Shown here: piece after piece, positions 34,434-43,848 of the stretch
Numbering within the stretch: the first letter of the stretch is position 1
Layout: each line of letters opens with the position of its first letter
Source of the DNA: Mucilaginibacter sp.
GTDB taxonomy: Bacteria > Bacteroidota > Bacteroidia > Sphingobacteriales > Sphingobacteriaceae
Length of the DNA stretch: 46,583 nucleotides
NCBI GenBank assembly: GCA_028287925.1
Contig: JAQBOS010000567.1
Span: 1-46,583 of the forward strand
Direction of reading: 5' to 3'
The notes under the pieces: model-generated
Seen by the model: the letters and a program-made list of their open reading frames with translations, nothing else
Database searches by the model: none
What the model was told of the DNA's origin: nothing
Program-made: the position numbers and the translations under genes

Positions 34434-35012
34434 TTAAACCTTTTTTGCCCTAAGCCTGCTTAAAAACTGTGGGGTAAAACCAAGATATGATGCCAGCATA
34501 TACTGCGGCACGCGCTGTAAAAATTCAGGAAAGCGACTTGAAAAATGGATGTACCGCTCTTCTTCCGTCAGGTTAAAAATATAACCAATCCGGCATTGAG
34601 AGGCAACGTAGGCCTTTTGCATCATTATCCTGAAATATGTTTCCAGATGAGGGACCTGCTCAAAAAGCATCGCCTGGTTCTTTTCATTTAACAGCAATAC
34701 CTCCGACGGTTCAACTGCCTGGATATAGCAGGTAGATGATTGTTTGCTCATTAGTCCGTCGTAGTCGGTAATCCACCAGTTCTCAATCCCAAACTGGATA
34801 ATTTGCTCGTTAAGCTTATTGTTTACAAAATATAACCTTAAACACCCTTTTACAACAAAGTAATTGGCATGGCAATGTTTGCCGGCTTCCAGTAAAAATT
34901 CTTTCTTTTTAAGCTTTTTAGGTTCAAGCTTTTCACAAAGCAGCTGTTCTTCGGCTGGTGTCAGTTGAACATATTTTTTAATATGAGCAAGGAGTTCAGG
35001 GTACATGGGCAA
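34434..35012 (-). CDS. Crp/Fnr-family transcriptional regulator
   Basis: LTPAEEQLLCEKLEPKKLKKKEFLLEAGKHCHANYFVVKGCLRLYFVNNKLNEQIIQFGIENWWITDY...QYMLASYLGFTPQFLSRLRAK. Confidence 0.9.
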   Translation of the reverse strand: MPMYPELLAHIKKYVQLTPAEEQLLCEKLEPKKLKKKEFLLEAGKHCHANYFVVKGCLRLYFVNNKLNEQIIQFGIENWWITDYDGLMSKQSSTCYIQAVEPSEVLLLNEKNQAMLFEQVPHLETYFRIMMQKAYVASQCRIGYIFNLTEEERYIHFSSRFPEFLQRVPQYMLASYLGFTPQFLSRLRAKKV

Positions 35013-35044
35013 GATTTACGAAGTTTTAAAAACTTCGTAAATCT
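35012..35044. repeat. Perfect 33-bp palindrome between divergent Crp/Fnr and Gfo/Idh genes
   Basis: AGATTTACGAAGTTTT-A-AAAACTTCGTAAATCT, 16-bp perfect arms. Confidence 0.8.
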
Positions 35045-35069
35045 GGTGGAAATCTTATTAATTTACAAC

Positions 35070-36065
35070 ATGAAAACTATCAAATGGGGAATTTTAGGCG
35101 CCGGGCGCATAGCCGGTAAGTTTGCGGGCGACCTTAAACTAGTTGCCGATGCAGAATTAGTAGCCGTTGGCTCGCGTACACAGCAATCGGCAGATGAATT
35201 TGGGAAGGAATTCAATATAAAAAATCGCCATGCCAGTTATGAGGCGCTGGTTAACGACCCGGAGGTTGATGTGATTTATATTGCAACACCGCATAACCTG
35301 CATTACGAAAATACCCTGCTCTGTTTACAGCATAACAAGGCTGTGCTGTGTGAAAAGCCGTTTGCCATGAATTCCCGGCAAACCCGGGCAATGATTGACC
35401 TGGCAAGGGAAAAGAAAGTATTTTTAATGGAAGCGCTGTGGACAAAATTTCACCCGCATTATAAAAAGCTGCGGGAAATGATAGGGCAGGGGCTGCTTGG
35501 CGAGATCCGGTCGGTATTGATAAATTTTGGCTTTAAACCTGCACCGCCTGTCCCGGCAAGGCTTTTTGACCCGGTGCTTGGCGGTGGTACCTTAATGGAT
35601 ATAGGCATTTATAATGTTTTTATGGCAATGAGCGTATTAGGGAAACCTGATGCTATTGAAGCAAGTATGAGCCCGGCGGCTACGGGTATTGACGAACAAT
35701 GCGCCATATTATTTAAATACAAAAATGGCGCGATGGCGCAGTTGTTTTCAACCTTTTCGTCAAACCTTGCAACCGAGGCTGATATTAGCGGCACCGAGGG
35801 CCGGATAAGGCTTACCTCACGCTTTTATGAGCCATCTGCTACAATAGAATATTATTCAAAATATCCAGATAGCAGAGAGGTTATTCCTGTTGAAAAGGAA
35901 ACCGGCTTTGGTTATCAATATGAAGCACGACATGTAAATGATTGTTTAAGAAGAGGGCTTATTGAAAGTGATGTTATCCCATTTGCTGACACTTTGCTAT
36001 TGATGGAAACTTTGGATCAGATCAGAAGCATCGCAGGGATCCGTTACGCAGCTGATGAAAATTAA
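35070..36065 (+). CDS. Gfo/Idh/MocA-family oxidoreductase
   Basis: MKTIKWGILGAGRIAGKFAGDLKLVADAELVAVGSRTQQSADEFGKEF...DVIYIATPHNLHYENTLLCLQHNKAVLCEKPFAMN; ATG at 35070. Confidence 0.93.
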   Translation: MKTIKWGILGAGRIAGKFAGDLKLVADAELVAVGSRTQQSADEFGKEFNIKNRHASYEALVNDPEVDVIYIATPHNLHYENTLLCLQHNKAVLCEKPFAMNSRQTRAMIDLAREKKVFLMEALWTKFHPHYKKLREMIGQGLLGEIRSVLINFGFKPAPPVPARLFDPVLGGGTLMDIGIYNVFMAMSVLGKPDAIEASMSPAATGIDEQCAILFKYKNGAMAQLFSTFSSNLATEADISGTEGRIRLTSRFYEPSATIEYYSKYPDSREVIPVEKETGFGYQYEARHVNDCLRRGLIESDVIPFADTLLLMETLDQIRSIAGIRYAADEN

Positions 36066-36146
36066 TAAATAGACAGTGTGGCTGCAACATAAAGTAAGCG
36101 AAGGGTGTCTATTCTGTAGCATTATTATCCGCAGCCAAAACCATCC

Positions 36147-37577
36147 ATGAAAAAAATAATCTTTACCCACCTAATACTTTCAACGCTTTTTGTTTCTGCA
36201 TTTTCGCAGGATAATAAAAAAGCCGCCCGGTTAATGGAGATCAGCCAGGCTGTTGATGTTCATGGTGTTCAATTGATCCATACCAAAAACAATAAGACAG
36301 AAGAATATGACCTGGGACTAAGCGGAAACGGACCGGATAAAAAAGTAACTCCCAATACCATATTTGAAGCAGCTTCATTAAGTAAGTGTGTGTTTGCTTA
36401 TGCCGTTTTGCGTTTGTATGATCGCGGCCTGATTGATCTTGATAAATCGTTATTAAGCTATATTGATAAATATGACAGGTTTGATCCTGCTGATTTGAGG
36501 TATAATAAAATCACTGCACGGATGGTGCTTAAACATAGAACAGGATTACCAAACTGGGGTGATGAAAAGGGCGCTAAACTGATGTTTACACCTGATAGCT
36601 GTTTTTCCTATTCTGGTGAAGGCTTTGTGTTTTTACAAAGGGTGGTTGAAAAGATAATCGGCAAACCTTTGAACCGAATTGCCAATGAAGAGGTGTTTGG
36701 GCCGTTAAATATGACGAGCAGCAGTTATGAATGGACCAGCAAATTTGATACGGTATCGGCCTTTGGAAACAGCGCCGGGCAAATTAACCGGCATTCCAAT
36801 CAAAATGCTGCTTATAGTTTGCTGACCAATGCACATGATTATACTATCTTTTTACAGGCATTGGTAAACGGCACAGGCTTAAAGCCGGAAACGCAGCAGT
36901 TGATGCTTGAAAAAGCTACGCCGGGCAACTGGTTCGATCATAAACCCATTGAAGCTACCAATCATATCTGGTGGGGGATGGGTGTTGGAATCCAGGAAAA
37001 TGAAAAAGGGAAGGCCATTTGGCATTGGGGCGACAATGGCGATTTTAAAGCATTCTATATGGTTTTCCCGGCCAGGCATGAGAGCATTGTTTATTTTACG
37101 CATAGCAATAAGGGGCTTTTTATTGCTCCTGAGGTGGTCGACCTGTTTTTAGGCAAACAAACTACCTGGGCCATAAAATGGATTGAGGAAGGATATGATT
37201 CGCCTTATGCGATTAAAAGTTTCAGGGAAGGGTTGAAGAAGCAGGGTTTTGACCATGCTGTAGAGGTCATGCAAAAGCTTAAACGGAAAGACACAGCTTT
37301 TAATTTATCTGAGCATGATTTGAATGAGTTTGGTTTTATTTTGCTGCAGCAGGATAAAAATAACGAGGCTTTGGAGATCTTCAAGCTCAATATCAGCCTG
37401 AATCCAAAAAGCGGAAATCTTTATGACAGCCTTGCCGAAGCTTACCTGAAATTAGGTGATAAAAAACTTGCTGCTGAAAATTTTAAACGTTGCGTGGAGT
37501 TAAATCCTAAAAATGAATATGCGGCGAGGCAATTGAAGAAGTTGCAGGGTGAAAATACTGTAAATAAAAATTTTTAG
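36147..37577 (+). CDS. Serine hydrolase (class C beta-lactamase-like) with C-terminal TPR
   Basis: NTIFEAASLSKCVFAYAVLRLYDRGLIDLDKSL (SxxK), YSGEGFVFLQRVVEKI (YxG/N region); C-terminal LYDSLAEAYLKLGDKKLAAENFKRCVELNPKN TPR. Confidence 0.9.
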   Translation: MKKIIFTHLILSTLFVSAFSQDNKKAARLMEISQAVDVHGVQLIHTKNNKTEEYDLGLSGNGPDKKVTPNTIFEAASLSKCVFAYAVLRLYDRGLIDLDKSLLSYIDKYDRFDPADLRYNKITARMVLKHRTGLPNWGDEKGAKLMFTPDSCFSYSGEGFVFLQRVVEKIIGKPLNRIANEEVFGPLNMTSSSYEWTSKFDTVSAFGNSAGQINRHSNQNAAYSLLTNAHDYTIFLQALVNGTGLKPETQQLMLEKATPGNWFDHKPIEATNHIWWGMGVGIQENEKGKAIWHWGDNGDFKAFYMVFPARHESIVYFTHSNKGLFIAPEVVDLFLGKQTTWAIKWIEEGYDSPYAIKSFREGLKKQGFDHAVEVMQKLKRKDTAFNLSEHDLNEFGFILLQQDKNNEALEIFKLNISLNPKSGNLYDSLAEAYLKLGDKKLAAENFKRCVELNPKNEYAARQLKKLQGENTVNKNF

Positions 37578-37597
37578 AAGTGGTTTTTAAAGAGCAA

Positions 37598-38245
37598 TCA
37601 ATGTGGAAGAAAAGTAAATGTTAAAAACATTGTGCCGCAAATAAGCATTGCAAAGCAAACAAACCATTTAATATCACCTATTGATCTGCCCGGTTTTAAA
37701 ATGAGTTGCCTGAATGGATCACTTAGCAGCATACTCAGACCGACCAGAAAAATAAAGCCTGTTGCAAACTGAACTCCAGTCCACATTGGAAGGTTGCCAT
37801 GCCAGCCCGGTAAGAAATTAAGAATGGTGGATAGGATAAATATGTTCCAAATAACCACTATAACTATAACAGCAGACTTTTTTAAAGGAAAAGCCCCGCT
37901 TGATTGTAACTCAAGAATTTCGCTTTTCTCCAGGAATGACAGAGGTGTTTTGTTGTTTAAAAAGCCAATTTGTTCAATCCTGTTAATTAGGGAAGCAGCG
38001 CTTTCTGAAGACGTGAAAATAACCTTTGAATTATAATTATCTACCCGGTGGTTAATTTTTATCCCTCGTTTAGCAAATAATCCATAAGGCTCAATGGAAA
38101 TAATATCGGCAGGGGCGAAAACAAGGTTGCCAAGTATTGAGGCATTGAGTTGCAATTTATTATTAGTTACGGTCAATGTTACAAACGGCCAGGTAGCATT
38201 TGCACGCCCTATTTGAGCACCACCGGTTTCTTTTATTTCAATCAT
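37598..38245 (-). CDS. Hypothetical membrane protein with N-terminal PH-like beta domain and C-terminal TM helices
   Basis: 215 aa; hydrophobic segments AVIVIVVIWNIFILSTILNFLPGW, WTGVQFATGFIFLVGLSMLL, WFVCFAMLICGTMFLTFTFL. Confidence 0.75.
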   Translation of the reverse strand: MIEIKETGGAQIGRANATWPFVTLTVTNNKLQLNASILGNLVFAPADIISIEPYGLFAKRGIKINHRVDNYNSKVIFTSSESAASLINRIEQIGFLNNKTPLSFLEKSEILELQSSGAFPLKKSAVIVIVVIWNIFILSTILNFLPGWHGNLPMWTGVQFATGFIFLVGLSMLLSDPFRQLILKPGRSIGDIKWFVCFAMLICGTMFLTFTFLPH

Positions 38246-38478
38246 GATAAGTTTAAAAATTCATCTTCAGTCATTTCAAAATTACTTCCGAATGTGAATG
38301 TTGCGTTGCCTTCTAACAAGCCTAATTTACGTTTTTCCGGTTTAGATATCTGCTTAACGAAATAACCTATAGCTTCGCTTTTATTGTCTTCAGTTATAGC
38401 AAATTCTTCTCCGGCTTTTACCTGTTTAATTATTTCTGAAAAACTATTCTTAAACTCACTGACTGAAATTGATCTCAT
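38242..38478 (-). CDS. Phd/YefM-like antitoxin-family protein
   Basis: MRSISVSEFKNSFSEIIKQVKAGEEFAITEDNKSEAIGYFVKQ...; ATGA overlap with the downstream 37598-38245 gene. Confidence 0.75.
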   Translation of the reverse strand: MRSISVSEFKNSFSEIIKQVKAGEEFAITEDNKSEAIGYFVKQISKPEKRKLGLLEGNATFTFGSNFEMTEDEFLNLS

Positions 38479-38562
38479 GATTTTTAATTTAGTGCGCTCT
38501 GTTTATTTTCAATACCCTGTGGTTGATTTTTAACCACAAAGGCAACAAATTTCATTGAAATT

Positions 38563-40149
38563 TTACTTCAAATATAGTTTATCCAAAAATAAATACCGTC
38601 CCCGGTCGCTCTCAGTTTCCAGTTTAGTGTTTACATCAATGTTCATGAACTTAACTTTACTGCCATTGGTATTTGGTTCCCATTTTGGCAAGCCCTTGCC
38701 ATTAGGGTTACCTGTTTTTATAAAATTAGCAAAGTAGTTTTCCATTAATGCTGATACCTTGTAGTTGTCGGGCGTCCATGCATAAACTTTATTGGATTCC
38801 AGGTTACCCATGGCAAATTCAATTTCTGACGCATGTGATGCGCCAACCAGTGCTTTTGGTATTTTATCGACATTCGCGTTTACAGTTGGCTTTACTTCCG
38901 GTGGGCGCGGGGTTGAGAATATATAGCGGTAAACTGGTTTCTCGCCGGTTTTGCTTTGCAGGTCGGCCCATTTCCAGGTGCTGTAGGCGATAAACTTGTC
39001 GCTGGCTAATGCAGTTGCAGATTTAATCACCTCGTCCTGTGTTGTGCCCGGATAAAGTTTTAAAACCTCATCTGCATTATCGGCAAATTGCTGTTTTACC
39101 TTTTTTGCATAATTTTCGGCAGTTGGCATATCCATGCCGGTAAACGACCAATAAGGGACCTCGGCAGAATTCCATCCAACCAGTAATGGGACATGCGCCT
39201 GCTCACCGGCTTCAAAAATTTCTACGGGTGTTTTTGGTAAAAAATAGCCATCAACGGTAGCTGACAATCTCCATGAACCAGGTTTTGAGGCAGCCTCAAG
39301 CAGTTGGGCAGCAGGTATAGCGCGTAGTTCAGCCAGGGTTTTGGTTCCGTTCTTTTCAGCAAAACTTGCACCGTTCTTTTCCCCGTCGGCAAGCGGAATA
39401 GCGGGCAGGGTAGGTTTTATCATAGCGCCGCTTTCGCCAATGGCGCCTGCAATAAGATCTTTTGATAACGGTGATACCATTTGGGCGCACACTGCAATAG
39501 AGCCTGCTGATTCACCGGCAATGGTTACTCTTTTCGGGTCGCCGCCAAATGCTTCAATATTGGTCTGCACCCATTTTAATGCCGCGGTTTGATCAAGCAG
39601 GCCATAATTACCTGAGGCGTGATGGGCTGATTCAGCTGTAAGCTCCGGATGCGAGAAAAAGCCGAAGATTCCCAGCCTGTAGTTAATGGTTATAGTAACA
39701 ATCCCTTTTTGAGCCATGCTCTCGCCATCATAGCGGGATTCTGATCCATCACCGCCTACAAATCCCCCTCCATAAAAATATACCAGCACAGGCAGTTTTT
39801 CATTTGCCGATTTTGCAGGCGTCCACACGTTAAGATACAGGCAATCCTCGCTCATGGTATCGGCACGAAAGATCATATCAGCAAATACTCTTTTTTGCAT
39901 CGGCATATGGCTAAAATGATCGGCTTTGCGCACACCATCCCAGTTTGCCAGTGGCTGCGGCTCTTTCCAGCGCAGATCGCCAACCGGGGGCAGGGCATAA
40001 GGGATGCCTCTAAAGCTCCGGATCCTGGTTGCCTGGTTAAAAGTGCCTTCGAGCGTGCCATTGCTTATTTTAAGCTGATTTGTAATAGACTGCGAAAAAG
40101 CGGATGAGAAAAATAACAGCGCACAGAACAGTGAAAAAGGAGTTTTCAT
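38563..40149 (-). CDS. Type-B carboxylesterase
   Basis: FRGIPYALPPVGDLRWKEPQPLANWDGVRKADHF...EDCLYLNVWTPAKSANEKLPVLVYFYGGGFVGG...GGDPKRVTIAGESAGSIAVCAQMVSP (GESAG). Confidence 0.95.
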   Translation of the reverse strand: MKTPFSLFCALLFFSSAFSQSITNQLKISNGTLEGTFNQATRIRSFRGIPYALPPVGDLRWKEPQPLANWDGVRKADHFSHMPMQKRVFADMIFRADTMSEDCLYLNVWTPAKSANEKLPVLVYFYGGGFVGGDGSESRYDGESMAQKGIVTITINYRLGIFGFFSHPELTAESAHHASGNYGLLDQTAALKWVQTNIEAFGGDPKRVTIAGESAGSIAVCAQMVSPLSKDLIAGAIGESGAMIKPTLPAIPLADGEKNGASFAEKNGTKTLAELRAIPAAQLLEAASKPGSWRLSATVDGYFLPKTPVEIFEAGEQAHVPLLVGWNSAEVPYWSFTGMDMPTAENYAKKVKQQFADNADEVLKLYPGTTQDEVIKSATALASDKFIAYSTWKWADLQSKTGEKPVYRYIFSTPRPPEVKPTVNANVDKIPKALVGASHASEIEFAMGNLESNKVYAWTPDNYKVSALMENYFANFIKTGNPNGKGLPKWEPNTNGSKVKFMNIDVNTKLETESDRGRYLFLDKLYLK

Positions 40150-40283
40150 AATAAACGGGTTAACTGGTGAATGACTTTAATTTAGGGATTGAAAAAGTTA
40201 ATTTTCTATTGTATCATTGTGTTACAATAATAATTGCTTATTTTGAGATTATCAATATTTTTTTTAGATAAATTCTTTTGTAA

Positions 40284-41033
40284 ATGACTAAAGTTCATTC
40301 AGCCAGCGAGACCGATGAAAAAGGGGAGGGCTTTTTAAAAAACATCGCCATTGATGCGGTTATATTTGGTTTTCATGACGATCAGCTAAAAGTTTTGCTG
40401 ATTGAGTATAAAGGAACCGGGCTGTTTGCCCTGCCCGGAGGATTTATAAAAACTGAAGAAGATTTAAATAGTGCTGCCTTAAGAGTTGTTAGCGAGCGGA
40501 TTGGGCTGGAGGATATTTTCCTGGAGCAATTTTATGTATTTGGCGATTATTCCCGGTATAATCCGGTGCAATTTAAAATTATTATGAGCGCTAACGGGAT
40601 TGTGCCTGCAGATGACCACTGGCTGTTAAAAAGATTTATTTCGATTGGTTATTATGCACTGGTTGATTTTACCAGGGCCAAACCAACGCCTGCAGCTATA
40701 TTTGACAGTTGTGATTGGTATGACCTCAACAACATGCCCACATTAATACAGGATCATACTTTCATAGTTAAAAAAGCACTGAACACCCTGCGTTCAAACC
40801 TTGACCACAAAGTTGTTGGTTTGAACCTGCTTCCCCAGGATTTTACAATGGGTGATCTGCAAAAGCTTTATGAAACAATTTTAGGGAAAAAGCTGTTGCG
40901 CCCTGCTTTTCAGCGTAAAATGCTTGCTCTGGGCATACTTGAAAGAGTAGCAAAAAAATGGACAGGCGGCGCACACAAAGCGCCTTATCTGTATAAGTTT
41001 ATAAATGAAATTGTTGATTTTTCATCAAAATAG
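40284..41033 (+). CDS. NUDIX hydrolase with C-terminal winged helix (NrtR-like)
   Basis: IAIDAVIFGFHDDQLKVLLIEYKGTGLFALPGGFIKTEEDLNSAALRVVSERIGLEDIFLEQFYVFGDYSR...; C-term DLQKLYETILGKKLLRPAFQRKMLALGILERV. Confidence 0.9.
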   Translation: MTKVHSASETDEKGEGFLKNIAIDAVIFGFHDDQLKVLLIEYKGTGLFALPGGFIKTEEDLNSAALRVVSERIGLEDIFLEQFYVFGDYSRYNPVQFKIIMSANGIVPADDHWLLKRFISIGYYALVDFTRAKPTPAAIFDSCDWYDLNNMPTLIQDHTFIVKKALNTLRSNLDHKVVGLNLLPQDFTMGDLQKLYETILGKKLLRPAFQRKMLALGILERVAKKWTGGAHKAPYLYKFINEIVDFSSK

Positions 41034-41044
41034 TAAGTTTGACA

Positions 41045-41560
41045 ATGAACATCCTTGAAACCGAAAGGTTATTATTCCGCAAACATATTTTAGCCGACAA
41101 GGATGCCTATTGTGCAATGGAAATGGATGCGGATATTCGCCGGTTTGTTGGCGGCTATCCGCGGACGCGTGAAGATGCAGAAAAGAGATTTGCAGGCACC
41201 ATAAAACCTTCGGATGATAGCCTGCGGATGTGGGCAACTATTTTAAAGGATGAAAAAAAATATATTGGCCGCTGCGGTATTTATCCGCACTTTGATGGCC
41301 CAGGCAATCCCATTGATGGCGAAGCTTCCCTTGGACTATACATTGCAACTCCTTACTGTGGCAATGGTTTTGCAACCGAAGCCGGGAAAGGTTTTATAGA
41401 TATTGGATTTAATAAGCTTAGGCTTAAGCGTATAGTAACCATGGTACAGGCCGGCAATAATGCATCGGTAAGGGTATTGGAAAAGCTGGGGTTCCATTTA
41501 GCTTCAACAGAAGAAGGGGCAAGAACGTTTTATCATTTTGTGCTGGAAAATGCAGGCTAA
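41045..41560 (+). CDS. GNAT-family (RimJ/RimL-like) N-acetyltransferase
   Basis: MNILETERLLFRKHILADKDAYCAMEMDADIRRFVGGYPRTREDAEKRF...GLYIATPYCGNGFATEAGKGFIDIGFNKLRLKRIVTMVQAGNNASVRVLEKLGF; ATG at 41045. Confidence 0.95.
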   Translation: MNILETERLLFRKHILADKDAYCAMEMDADIRRFVGGYPRTREDAEKRFAGTIKPSDDSLRMWATILKDEKKYIGRCGIYPHFDGPGNPIDGEASLGLYIATPYCGNGFATEAGKGFIDIGFNKLRLKRIVTMVQAGNNASVRVLEKLGFHLASTEEGARTFYHFVLENAG

Positions 41561-41602
41561 CAGCCTTGCCGGCTTTTTGAATCAGCAAGGCTGAAATTGG
41601 AT

Positions 41603-42796
41603 TTATTTACTTACATGTACATTCAATTTAGCGATAACCGTTGCCTTCGCTGTATCGGTTGCTGTAATCTCGATCTCGTACTTTCCGGCCTTTACTGATT
41701 TGCCCGTTATTGTTTTAGCTGTAGCATCAAACTTTAAACCTGCAGGTAATTGACCCACTGAAAAAGTTAATGTACTGTTTCCGTCATCATCAAAAAAGGT
41801 ATCACCGGGGATTTGAAACGAAAATGACTTATCCACCTTCGCAACCTGATCCTTTACCGGATTTTTAACATAGGGTTCAAAATTGGTATGCTTTAATTTT
41901 TCAAACAGGGTGTCAAATCTCACCCAAAAAATAAAACAATCCTTTTCGCTGTGGCCATGAGTATAAAACAGGTATTTGCCATCGGGACTTACATATTCGC
42001 CCCAGCGATGCGCCAGGCCGTTATTGATGAGCGGCCCCAGGCTTTTTGGGTTTGTCCAGGTGTCATCAGGCTTATGATAGCTAATGTAGAGCTCGCATTC
42101 AAAATCAGGATGTTCTTTTGCGCTGATGATCATGTATGATTCATCTTTTGCCACAAAGAAATCACCATTAAAGCCGGGCGAATTTAATGGTACGCCCAGG
42201 CTTTTAATGGCAGTATCGCCTTTTGAGGCATCAATCCTTGAAAATTTACAGTTTTGCCAATCCCTGGTGCCCGAGGTGCCATTGCTGCCTGCGTAAATAT
42301 TGCCACTTGTGGTTGGCATAAAATCATAAAGCCTGTAAGGTTTACGCATATAGTTAGTGGGGACTGTCCAACCTGTATCTGTGCGGTGAGTTTGAGAAAT
42401 TACGTCAACACTGGGAACTTTTCCCGGGCCGCCCATAAAATACATGGTCTTATCATCAGATGAAAAGGTTGGGCCGTAATAATGAGCCAATAAGACCTGT
42501 GGTTTGTTCCATTTGCCGTTGACATATTTTACATATTTAACTTTTAAGTTTTTACCATCAAACCATGTGGTATTCTGGCTATAATAAAATTCTTTACCAT
42601 CGTTCGAGAAAGCAACCCTGTCGCCGGCCCAGGCGCCTTTTTCGGCCAGCATACCTGGAGCGAATACCTTTGGCGTATCAGATGGGGGAGTTTGCCCTAA
42701 ATAAGCGTCCGGGCTGTCCCAAAGCTTAGCGGGCTCCTGTTTGCAGGCACAAAGCATCGATAGTACAATAAGCAGCGTAAAAGTTAATTTATTCAT
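41603..42796 (-). CDS. Lipoprotein with PD40/WD40-like beta-propeller and C-terminal Ig-like (He_PIG) domain
   Basis: Lipobox LCAC; AFSNDGKEFYYSQN, PTFSSDDKTMYFMGG, YVSPDGKYLFYTHG repeats; ...LTFSVGQLPAGLKFDATAKTITGKSVKAGKYEIEITATDT. Confidence 0.82.
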   Translation of the reverse strand: MNKLTFTLLIVLSMLCACKQEPAKLWDSPDAYLGQTPPSDTPKVFAPGMLAEKGAWAGDRVAFSNDGKEFYYSQNTTWFDGKNLKVKYVKYVNGKWNKPQVLLAHYYGPTFSSDDKTMYFMGGPGKVPSVDVISQTHRTDTGWTVPTNYMRKPYRLYDFMPTTSGNIYAGSNGTSGTRDWQNCKFSRIDASKGDTAIKSLGVPLNSPGFNGDFFVAKDESYMIISAKEHPDFECELYISYHKPDDTWTNPKSLGPLINNGLAHRWGEYVSPDGKYLFYTHGHSEKDCFIFWVRFDTLFEKLKHTNFEPYVKNPVKDQVAKVDKSFSFQIPGDTFFDDDGNSTLTFSVGQLPAGLKFDATAKTITGKSVKAGKYEIEITATDTAKATVIAKLNVHVSK

Positions 42797-42808
42797 GATC
42801 TTACAGGT

Positions 42809-43843
42809 TTATTTAATTTTAAAGATGCCGGCATGCAGTTCATTACCATCTGATCCGGGCGAAAGATTTAAATAGTTTTGAGGAACACCCTTGGCAGTAA
42901 CCTCATTTAACAGCACCTGCCCGGTTTTATGGATGTTTAACTCGATTGGCGTGTTCTTTACATCAGGACCTTCAATCTCCATACCGTTAAGGCCCATGTA
43001 ATATTTGTTATTGGTTATAAGTGAGTTGCTGTAGGTGTAATGATGAGTGTGCTCTTTGTCGCTCACCCAGAAATAGTTGCCGTTTGCAATTATATTATTG
43101 CTGAAGGTAAACGGCGCATTTGAACTTTCGCCATATCCATACCATATGGCGGCTTCATAAGCGCCATAAATAATGGAATGAGTGAGCGAAAAGTTTTTTA
43201 AACAGAGGAAAACTAAAATTGCATTTTTACAGCCATAAAATATGCAGTGGTCTATATTTATATCAGCGCCCTGCCCGAAAAGGGCTCCCTGGATAGCGGC
43301 TGAATTTTTTTCGCCTATAAAGTAGCATTGGGAAATTTCAAGCCCTTTCAGTTTTTCATTTTGACGCTCTATACAATAATAATATTCAATAACCGGGTTT
43401 GGATTACCTAAAAATTTTAGCCCCTTAATACTCACATTATTCCTGGCGATTTGAATGCCCACACAATATTTGAACTTTTTACCGCTATTAGTATCCGCTA
43501 TAGATTGGATCACCGGCATCTTACCCGGTTGCCAGGCAGTATCATCGGGCATTATGGTTGCTTCAATTGTGAATTTTGAAGTATCTGCCATCCCATTAGG
43601 CGATTCAATGTGTAATTTGTCAATAAGACGGTATAAACCAGGCGCAAGTTTTATAGTAACTGGCTGGAGGCCTGTAAATCCGTTTGCTACACTTATGGCT
43701 TTTTGCAGGCTTGCAAGCGGATCAGTAGTAGTTCCTTTGTTCACATCATTTCCTTTATTTACGTCAACATATAAAGTTTGAGCCTTTAATTGCAGGTTTA
43801 ATATCACCAATAAAACGAGTGGTAAGTATTTAATCAACTTCAT
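42809..43843 (-). CDS. Secreted right-handed beta-helix (DUF1565-like) protein
   Basis: MKLIKYLPLVLLVILNLQLKAQTLYVDVNKGNDVNKGTTTDPLASLQKAISVANG...; paralogue of 43849-44880. Confidence 0.82.
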   Translation of the reverse strand: MKLIKYLPLVLLVILNLQLKAQTLYVDVNKGNDVNKGTTTDPLASLQKAISVANGFTGLQPVTIKLAPGLYRLIDKLHIESPNGMADTSKFTIEATIMPDDTAWQPGKMPVIQSIADTNSGKKFKYCVGIQIARNNVSIKGLKFLGNPNPVIEYYYCIERQNEKLKGLEISQCYFIGEKNSAAIQGALFGQGADINIDHCIFYGCKNAILVFLCLKNFSLTHSIIYGAYEAAIWYGYGESSNAPFTFSNNIIANGNYFWVSDKEHTHHYTYSNSLITNNKYYMGLNGMEIEGPDVKNTPIELNIHKTGQVLLNEVTAKGVPQNYLNLSPGSDGNELHAGIFKIK

Positions 43844-43848
43844 TTTCG

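Noticed and set aside
37598-38478. Classical VapBC/Phd-Doc toxin-antitoxin
   Set aside because: No PIN, Doc or RelE-type ORF next to the antitoxin-like gene; reported instead as a non-canonical pair.
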